Assembly (NCBI GenBank): GCA_023450835.1
Contig: JAEXGM010000256.1
Span: 1-11,339 of the forward strand
Length of the DNA stretch: 11,339 bases
DNA from: Bacillota bacterium
GTDB taxonomy: Bacteria; Bacillota; Clostridia; Lachnospirales; Lachnospiraceae
Direction: 5' to 3'
The translations under genes were made by a program, and so were the position numbers. Below, piece by piece: positions 7,073 through 11,339 of this stretch (the first letter of the stretch is position 1; the number at the start of each line of letters is the position of its first letter). Below the pieces are notes generated by a model. The model was not told the DNA's origin and did not search any database. It worked only from the letters and a program-made list of their open reading frames with translations.

Positions 7073-8038
7073 ATGAAATCAAAAATTATATTAAAACCAA
7101 TATTATTTACTGCCGGTCTGTTTCTGATATTATACGTATTATCGAACCTTTTTCTCCCCTACAACAGTATAAATGAGGGGCCTTATAAGAAGATGAACGG
7201 AGTCTTAAATGCTCCAAAGGGTACAATTGATTACGTGACACTCGGTGACAGTGAATGCAGTACCAGTATATCCCCTATGGAATTATGGAGAAAGTATGGT
7301 TATGCCGGGTTCGATTGCGGTGTTCCAGGGCAGCGCCTTCAGGATACCTACTATTTGCTGCAGCAGTTATTAACCAAGCAGTCCCCAAAGGTCGTGCTCC
7401 TTGAGACCAATGCTTTTTACCGTGATTTTAAATACAGCAACGCACTTTCCGATGCTGTAGATGAAGCCGCACAAAACATCTTACCTGTATATAAATACCA
7501 TAACAGCTGGAAAAACTTCAGCCTTGGTACATTAGAAGAAATAAAGAAAGAGCCGGGTCCCGCAGTTCCCAAAGTATACCAGGGTTTTCACTATACAACA
7601 CTTACAAAGCCTTATGTCGGCGGTCCTTATGTACACAAGACTGATAAAGTACAGGAAATCGGAGACCAGCCTTTATACTATTTGAACAAAATTACAGAGC
7701 TCTGCAAGGAAAATAACATCCAGTTGATACTATACAGCACTCCGTCTCCTTTGTGCTGGACTTATGAGAAACATAATTCGGCCGCTGCATTTGCCAGAGA
7801 TAATTCTTTACCCTATGTTGACATGAACCTACATACGAAACATATAGGCTTAGACTGGGCAAAAGATACCCGTGACAAAGGGAATCATCTGAATTATTAC
7901 GGCGCCAAGAAAGTGACGGACTTTATGGGAGTATATTTATCCAAGCACAGTAACCTTCCCGATCACCGCAACCAGGCAGAATATACTTCCTGGAATAAGG
8001 CGCTGAAAAAGTATTTGACGCTGAATAAAGCAATATAA
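7073..8038 (+). CDS. Membrane-anchored SGNH/DltD-like transfer protein
   Basis: Protein of 321 residues from the ATG at 7073, chosen because GGAGG at 7063-7067 lies 5 nt upstream. The in-frame ATG at 7061 overlaps that ribosome site and would add only four residues. An N-terminal membrane helix (about 5-27) without a lipobox or clear cleavage site suggests an anchored extracytoplasmic protein. SGNH-like marks are TLGDSECS with S60 as likely nucleophile, GVPGQRLQDTYYLL (83-96), LLETNAF (109-115), and a C-terminal DKGNHLNYYGA with D268 and H272. This N-GDS and C-terminal D/H-LN layout is shared by DltD and AlgJ/AlgX-like proteins; DltD is usually longer (about 400). It would pair with the upstream MBOAT, perhaps taking the group on S60 and passing it to the surface polymer. 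It is the last gene of the set. Confidence 0.85.
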   Translation: MKSKIILKPILFTAGLFLILYVLSNLFLPYNSINEGPYKKMNGVLNAPKGTIDYVTLGDSECSTSISPMELWRKYGYAGFDCGVPGQRLQDTYYLLQQLLTKQSPKVVLLETNAFYRDFKYSNALSDAVDEAAQNILPVYKYHNSWKNFSLGTLEEIKKEPGPAVPKVYQGFHYTTLTKPYVGGPYVHKTDKVQEIGDQPLYYLNKITELCKENNIQLILYSTPSPLCWTYEKHNSAAAFARDNSLPYVDMNLHTKHIGLDWAKDTRDKGNHLNYYGAKKVTDFMGVYLSKHSNLPDHRNQAEYTSWNKALKKYLTLNKAI

Positions 8039-8057
8039 TTGATAAAAGGGCTGGTCT

Positions 8058-8153
8058 TTCACAATGGGACGGCAATTTGCACCAAACAGAAAGACTCATG
8101 CGCTGGTGCCAAGGCGCATTCGTTCTTTCTGTTTGGTGCAAATTGCCTGTGAA
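8058..8153. repeat. 24-bp perfect inverted repeat, long hairpin
   Basis: The arm 8071-8094 (starts GGCAATTTGCACC) is the exact reverse complement of 8124-8147. Inside, ATGCGC (8098-8103) pairs with GCGCAT (8114-8119). Outside, TTCACA (8058-8063) pairs with TGTGAA (8148-8153) if seven bases at 8064-8070 bulge. The result is a nearly 100-nt stem-loop with 36 paired positions. Neither side is followed by a T-tract, so it is not a standard terminator. It could be a palindromic repetitive element, a relic of a mobile element, or an mRNA 3'-end barrier. Confidence 0.85.
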
Positions 8154-8188
8154 TATATTGAAATAAAAGTTTTGCGCTCATATGATAT

Positions 8189-8397
8189 TATGATTCGCCC
8201 GACAAATGGGGCATTTTCTAAAAATTCAAAAAAAGTGCACAAAACATTAATGTTTACAAACTGTATATTCTTTTAAAAATGGCAAAAAAATCATCAAAAA
8301 CCATGTTTGTCTGAATTTTCAACTATGATTTTAAAAGATATATTGTACAATTTGCCATGTCGATTTAAAAAGAATGCCATTTGTCGGGCGAATCATA
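8189..8397. mobile_element. MITE-like element bounded by 21-bp inverted repeats
   Basis: Positions 8189-8209 (TATGATTCGCCC...) are the exact reverse complement of 8377-8397. The match continues inward as CATT after a 2-nt bulge and outward by three bases after one mismatch. The interior is AT-rich and codes for nothing evident. It has a nested stem, TATAT-t-CTTTTAAAA (8264-8278) with TTTTAAAAGATATA (8329-8342), and an 8-bp match ATGGCAAA (8279-8286) with TTTGCCAT (8351-8358). Size, terminal repeats and lack of a transposase fit a miniature inverted-repeat element. The flanks are too AT-rich for a target duplication to be read. A structured non-coding RNA is the alternative. Confidence 0.5.
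8242..8255. repeat. 14-bp perfect palindrome
   Basis: AAACATTAATGTTT reads the same on both strands. It lies inside the MITE-like element, close to its left repeat. It could be a protein-binding site, but in DNA this AT-rich it may be chance. Confidence 0.3.
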
Positions 8398-8451
8398 TTA
8401 TATAATAGGCTACCAGCTAGGATTTAAGTCTGTCCGGCTCACTGGTCTCAA

Positions 8452-8524
8452 CAAAAAAGAGGCATCTTTAAGTGAATCTCAAATGTTATGGAAAATAACA
8501 TGGATGTTCACTTCGAAGATGCCT
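8452..8524 (-). terminator. Long intrinsic terminator of the MFS transporter gene
   Basis: Read on the - strand, a three-part stem starts about 22 nt after the transporter stop: AGGCATCTT (complement of 8516-8524) with AAGATGCCT (8460-8468), AAGTGAA (8507-8513) with TTCACTT (8470-8476), and ATGTTAT/ATAACAT (8495-8501 with 8483-8489) around a 5-nt loop. A run of six T follows (complement of 8453-8458). On the + strand the hairpin is followed only by TTTT, so termination of the upstream operon here would be weaker. Confidence 0.85.
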
Positions 8525-8546
8525 TTTGGGGTCTTATATCCTTGCT

Positions 8547-9815
8547 TTATGAATCAAAATTTTCTAACAGACTTTCTTTTTTATCCGGTATTGCATCTCC
8601 ATGTTTAACAAACAGCATAGTACACAGGGACAACAGGGAGAATATCACTGCATAGGGAAACAGGGTATGGTATGAGATGTGTTCCATTAAGAAGCCCGAC
8701 AGTATAGGGGTAATAATCTGCGCTGACATGGAAAAAGTGTAATATAGCCCGGTATACTTCCCTACATCCGAACCTTTACTCATCTCCACCACCATCGGGT
8801 AGGAATTTACGTTAACGGCTGCCCAGCCGATTCCGGTTACTGCAAAGACCAGGTTAATCATTCCCGAGTACTCTCTGAACAGCATTCCGGCAAAGTAGGA
8901 AGCAGATAACAGCAGGATTCCTCCGATAATGGTTTTCTTACGGCCAAACTTTCCGGAGATTGCTCCGATGGGTATGTAACTTAATATTGCGGCAATGGTA
9001 GCAATCAGCAGGCAGTTGGCAAAACTGCCGCCTTTTAAGTTCCATACCTTAGCAGCATATCTGGAAAATGCCGTAGTGATTGCATTATATGCCATAAACC
9101 ATAAGAATATGGATGCCAGAATGAAGATCAGGCTTCTCATAACTTCCTTGGGAAGTTTCGAGGAACTGCTTCCATTTTCCTTTACTTTCTCTGTATCTTC
9201 TTCCTCTTCTGTGTAAATTCCGATTTTGTTTTCTCTTACCGTACTCACCAGTACTGCGACTGCCGCCACCATTAATACGGCAACTGCAAGAAATACCGGG
9301 AAATAATTGGGTTTATCCACCTGTTTGATCATGACCTTAATCATTACAAGGGAGAATACTCCTCCCACCGCTCCCATCAGGTTGATAACTGCATTGGCTT
9401 TGCTTCTTAAGGGTTTGGGAGTCACATCCGGCATCAGAGCAACTGCGGGAGAACGGTAGGAACCCATTGCTATAAGCAAAAGCAGCAGAGCTCCAATAAA
9501 TACTATCCTGTTTTCGTTTAAATCCGCTATTGGGAGAACCAGCATTAGGACCACCGCTGTTATTGTGCCGATTAAAATAAACGGCGTTCTCTTCCCTAAC
9601 CTGGTACTGACTTTGTCTGAATATGCGCCGAAGACAGGCAGCAGAAAAATTGCAAGAACATTATCTAATGCCATAACCGTTCCGGTTACGGTTTCACCAA
9701 ATTTAAAGGTGTTTTGCAGGATCAAAGGAATGATAGTGTCATACAACTGCCAGAAAGCACAGATTGACATAAATGCAAGACTGATTAAGAGCGTTCGCTT
9801 GTAGTTTAATTTCAT
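8547..9815 (-). CDS. MFS transporter, SLC45/GPH-like
   Basis: Major facilitator protein of 422 residues with about 12 predicted membrane helices in two halves. The loop after helix 2 has GAYSDKVSTRLGKRTPF (63-79), the MFS motif A in the form typical of SLC45/GPH-type sugar transporters. A second copy, SGKFGRKKT, occurs in the C-terminal half. The central cytoplasmic loop (about 197-228) is highly charged, with TEEEEDTEK and a serine run. Substrate is not determined; a sugar or glycoside with a cation is a family-level guess. On the - strand AAGGAG (complement of 9822-9827) lies 6 nt before the ATG. The gene is transcribed towards the dlt-like operon and ends in its own terminator, so I do not take it as part of that system. 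Confidence 0.88.
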   Translation of the reverse strand: MKLNYKRTLLISLAFMSICAFWQLYDTIIPLILQNTFKFGETVTGTVMALDNVLAIFLLPVFGAYSDKVSTRLGKRTPFILIGTITAVVLMLVLPIADLNENRIVFIGALLLLLIAMGSYRSPAVALMPDVTPKPLRSKANAVINLMGAVGGVFSLVMIKVMIKQVDKPNYFPVFLAVAVLMVAAVAVLVSTVRENKIGIYTEEEEDTEKVKENGSSSSKLPKEVMRSLIFILASIFLWFMAYNAITTAFSRYAAKVWNLKGGSFANCLLIATIAAILSYIPIGAISGKFGRKKTIIGGILLLSASYFAGMLFREYSGMINLVFAVTGIGWAAVNVNSYPMVVEMSKGSDVGKYTGLYYTFSMSAQIITPILSGFLMEHISYHTLFPYAVIFSLLSLCTMLFVKHGDAIPDKKESLLENFDS

Positions 9816-9847
9816 TGATTTCTCCTTCTCCGAGTGTTTTTGTAATG

Positions 9848-9887
9848 CTTATAATTTATTAATAACACTATTCCAATGAATCTACAA
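9848..9887 (-). promoter_or_regulatory. Predicted promoter(s) of the MFS gene
   Basis: Two overlapping candidates on the - strand, each with a 17-bp spacer: TTGGAA (complement of 9871-9876) with TATAAG (complement of 9848-9853), and TTGTAG (complement of 9882-9887) with TATTAA (complement of 9859-9864). Both are partial matches to consensus. The gene may also be read through from the lipoprotein gene 106 bp upstream, since no terminator was seen between them. Confidence 0.4.
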
Positions 9888-9921
9888 GTAAAATCATGTC
9901 TGACGCTTACAAAAGAAAAAG

Positions 9922-10809
9922 TCACTTTATCATAACAATCGAGCTGATAATATAATCAAATACAGTAGTATCTGTTATTTCAGACGGCTGTGAATATGCA
10001 TAAGAATAAACATTTCCGTTATAATAAAATGCTATTACCGAGTTCTCATATTTACTATTATTATAAGTGCAGTTATATAATAGTTTCTTGGCTATTACAT
10101 TGGAATTTATATTCGTATATTCGGAACTGATCTCGGAATAATCGGCAGAACTCCCTGCAATTCCGGAAGCAAGACCATCTAATAACTCCTTAATCTGATC
10201 CGAATCGAGGTCAGAAGAATTCGCATCAAAAATTTGCAGCGTCAATGCGCCGGTTGTAGGATAATAGTATGTTCTGGTGCCATCATCTACTTCTTTCCAG
10301 GTGGATGGAATATTATAAACGATATCTCCTGTTTGATGGATCTCAAACTTATTTATTAGGTAATTTTCAGATAAAAAATCATATATGGTGCTAGTAAGCC
10401 CTACATAATTACCATCTTTAAATTCTCCAACATAGATTCCTCCATCCGTGGTAGTTAATATTCCTGTTCCATTCATATAATCATCTTTATAATCGCCGAC
10501 ATATTTTTGGCCATCGTCCCACTTTGTAAATCCATCACCGCTAAAATGGCCGTCTTTCCATTCCCCATAATATACCCAGTTAATACCATCATCCGGTCTC
10601 TGGCTTTTGAAAGTTCCAAAACCATCAGGAAGACCATTCTTAACACTGCCAGTATACACGCCATCCCGTTCCCCAACGTCTAATTGTAATTTGAGGTCTT
10701 TTTCATAAAGATAATTAGCTGAATTATCAACAGTATTGCTTGCTTTAGGAGAGCATGAACTCAATAGCAGAAGTGAGATGCTCAAAATCATTAATAAAAA
10801 TTTTTTCAT
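9922..10809 (-). CDS. Lipoprotein with MORN repeats and a C-terminal beta-rich domain
   Basis: Secreted lipoprotein of 295 residues. The signal peptide ends in the lipobox LLSSC, with C19 as the lipidated residue. Residues 50-138 hold about four MORN-type repeats (YTGSVKNGLPDGFGTF; YYGEWKDGHFSGDGF; YVGDYKDDYMNGTGIL; YVGEFKDGNYVG). The C-terminal part (about 145-295) starts a beta-rich stretch at GDIVYNIPSTWKEV and ends FDYIISSIVMI. This pattern recalls Mog1/PsbP/DcrB-fold lipoprotein domains, but the match is by eye and weak. MORN repeats in bacteria are mostly of unknown function and may act as a surface or scaffold. The start is backed by AAGGAA (complement of 10818-10823) 8 nt upstream. 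I assign no function beyond an envelope lipoprotein. Confidence 0.85.
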   Translation of the reverse strand: MKKFLLMILSISLLLLSSCSPKASNTVDNSANYLYEKDLKLQLDVGERDGVYTGSVKNGLPDGFGTFKSQRPDDGINWVYYGEWKDGHFSGDGFTKWDDGQKYVGDYKDDYMNGTGILTTTDGGIYVGEFKDGNYVGLTSTIYDFLSENYLINKFEIHQTGDIVYNIPSTWKEVDDGTRTYYYPTTGALTLQIFDANSSDLDSDQIKELLDGLASGIAGSSADYSEISSEYTNINSNVIAKKLLYNCTYNNSKYENSVIAFYYNGNVYSYAYSQPSEITDTTVFDYIISSIVMIK

Positions 10810-10854
10810 ATAATCCGTTCCTTAACTTTATTTAGCTAAAAAAGCCATACGAAT

Positions 10855-10883
10855 ATTTTATTGTAATATTTGACAAAAATCAA
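10855..10883 (-). promoter_or_regulatory. Predicted promoter of the MORN lipoprotein gene
   Basis: On the - strand TTGATT (complement of 10878-10883) and TAAAAT (complement of 10855-10860) are spaced by 17 bp, giving a leader of about 40 nt before the ATG. Plausible, but the region is AT-rich. Confidence 0.4.
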
Positions 10884-11033
10884 CATGAACGTGGAATATT
10901 TATCCACATTGAATTTCCCTTATTCAAATCATTGAAAATACTATCTTTTATTTCATGTGAGTGTTTCCATTTTACAAAATTGCATTTTAAAAGTTTCTGA
11001 AAATTATATCTTTGCATTTTATTGATATTTAAT

Positions 11034-11066
11034 ATAAATATTTAAAGTATTGCTTTAAATATTTAT
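11034..11066. repeat. 14-bp perfect inverted repeat next to a promoter
   Basis: ATAAATATTTAAAG (11034-11047) and CTTTAAATATTTAT (11053-11066) are exact reverse complements with a 5-bp centre. The right arm shares its last base with the -35 box at 11066. Position and symmetry suit a repressor or activator site for the gene starting at 11124. Confidence 0.5.
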
Positions 11067-11094
11067 TGAAATTTTATTGATAAAAATATATAAT
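11066..11094 (+). promoter_or_regulatory. Predicted sigma-A promoter of the last gene
   Basis: TTGAAA (11066-11071) and TATAAT (11089-11094) with a 17-bp spacer nearly match consensus. The start of transcription would be near 11101, leaving a leader of about 23 nt that carries the ribosome site. Confidence 0.65.
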
Positions 11095-11123
11095 ACATAT
11101 AATAAATGGAAGGAGAAATGAAT

Positions 11124-11339
11124 ATGGAAGAACAACTTAATAAAATAAAAAAAACCGGAAAGAGATATCGCAAATTTATATCCTTTATATTTTACATTAT
11201 GTTATCCTTAATTATCTTGTCCGTTATAGATATTATTGACCTTTCTAAGAAGAGCAGCGATATGTTTGAAGTAAAGAGCAACGAAACCGGAGCCTACTAT
11301 CTCTACATCGACGGAAATAAATGGAGTGATATAGACTAC
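11124..11339 (+). CDS. Small membrane-anchored protein, 3'-truncated by the window
   Basis: The first 72 codons of a gene that runs off the end. The ATG at 11124 is preferred because AAGGAG at 11110-11115 is 8 nt upstream; the in-frame ATG at 11118 is only 2 nt from it. A basic N-terminus (KKTGKRYRK) is followed by one hydrophobic helix (about 18-37, FISFIFYIMLSLIILSVIDI), then an outward-facing polar segment with GAYYLYIDGNKW. The positive-inside rule puts the C-terminal part outside. I do not recognise a family from this much. The near-consensus promoter and adjacent inverted repeat suggest a regulated gene. Confidence 0.7.
   Translation, partial: MEEQLNKIKKTGKRYRKFISFIFYIMLSLIILSVIDIIDLSKKSSDMFEVKSNETGAYYLYIDGNKWSDIDY

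Larger units (their letters stand above)
8039..8546. other. Gene-free convergent region rich in inverted repeats
   Basis: About 508 bp between the end of the operon and the end of the convergent transporter gene. The short frames here (8064-8276 and 8381-8608) run through inverted-repeat arms or into the transporter gene and lack ribosome sites and recognisable protein features, so I do not call them. The region holds a long hairpin, a MITE-like element and a terminator, listed separately. I see no clean intrinsic terminator for the + strand operon before the terminator hairpin at 8460-8524. Confidence 0.7.
10810..11123. other. AT-rich divergent intergenic region
   Basis: About 314 bp between the divergent lipoprotein and end-of-window genes. 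It contains a promoter for each gene and the 14-bp inverted repeat, listed separately. A small inverted repeat GTGGA (10891-10895) / TCCAC (10903-10907) lies just upstream of the lipoprotein promoter and could be an operator. I see no gene in it. Confidence 0.6.

Noticed and set aside
7061..7075. ATG at 7061 as start of the DltD-like gene
   Set aside because: It overlaps the GGAGG ribosome site that is well spaced for the ATG at 7073.
2231..8038. Canonical dltABCD operon for D-Ala teichoic acid esters
   Set aside because: Gene order is A-decarboxylase-C-MBOAT-D, the MBOAT is AlgI-sized, the adenylation pocket lacks the expected cysteine and no DltX-like small gene was found. I keep only the general dlt-like logic.
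8071..8147. Long hairpin as intrinsic terminator of the operon
   Set aside because: No T-tract follows the stem on either strand.
8064..8276. 70-codon frame on the + strand
   Set aside because: It runs through both arms of the 24-bp inverted repeat and one arm of the next, has no ribosome site and no protein-like pattern.
8381..8608. 75-codon frame on the + strand
   Set aside because: It starts within a terminal repeat arm, crosses the terminator hairpin and enters the transporter gene on the other strand.
1..11339. CRISPR arrays, tRNA or rRNA genes, transposase genes
   Set aside because: No regularly spaced repeats, cloverleaf-like segments, rRNA-like stretches or transposase motifs were seen on reading both strands.

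Overview
The window looks like chromosomal DNA of a low-to-moderate GC, Gram-positive anaerobe of the Clostridia, most likely Lachnospiraceae or a close relative. This is an inference from the strong AGGAGG-type ribosome binding sites, the AT-rich intergenic DNA with TTGxxx/TATAAT promoters, the VanRS-like two-component pair, and the general look of the proteins. No rRNA, tRNA, CRISPR array, transposase or phage gene was seen.

Positions 1-8038 hold one co-directional set of seven genes on the + strand: an OmpR/VanR-type response regulator, a membrane histidine kinase, a stand-alone DltA-like amino-acid adenylation enzyme, a fold-type III PLP decarboxylase-like enzyme, a 75-residue carrier protein, an MBOAT membrane acyltransferase and a membrane-anchored SGNH/DltD-like protein. 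This is the logic of the D-alanylation (dlt) operon: activate an amino acid, load it on a carrier, pass it across the membrane, transfer it to a surface polymer. It differs in three ways. A PLP amino-acid decarboxylase is inserted between the ligase and the carrier, the MBOAT is of AlgI-like size and motifs rather than DltB, and the adenylation pocket does not match what I recall of DltA. My reading is a dlt-like envelope-modification system that attaches an amino acid altered by the PLP enzyme. One possibility is an omega-amino acid such as GABA or beta-alanine made on or before the carrier, as BtrK does on the carrier BtrI in butirosin biosynthesis. The two-component pair at the head of the operon resembles the dltRS-dltABCD arrangement of Streptococcus agalactiae and suggests control by envelope stress.

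The decarboxylase gene is flanked by the only long gaps in the operon (149 and 132 nt). Both can fold. The upstream gap also holds a 29-codon open frame that ends in a TAATG overlap with the decarboxylase start.

Positions 8039-8546 have no convincing gene but hold three separate inverted repeats: a 24-bp perfect repeat forming a very long hairpin without a U-tract, a roughly 209-bp MITE-like element bounded by 21-bp perfect inverted repeats, and a strong intrinsic terminator for the convergent gene. Positions 8547-10809 carry two - strand genes: an MFS transporter and a lipoprotein with MORN repeats. Positions 10810-11123 are AT-rich regulatory DNA with divergent promoters and a 14-bp perfect inverted repeat touching a -35 box. 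The last 216 bases are the start of a small membrane-anchored protein cut by the window end.
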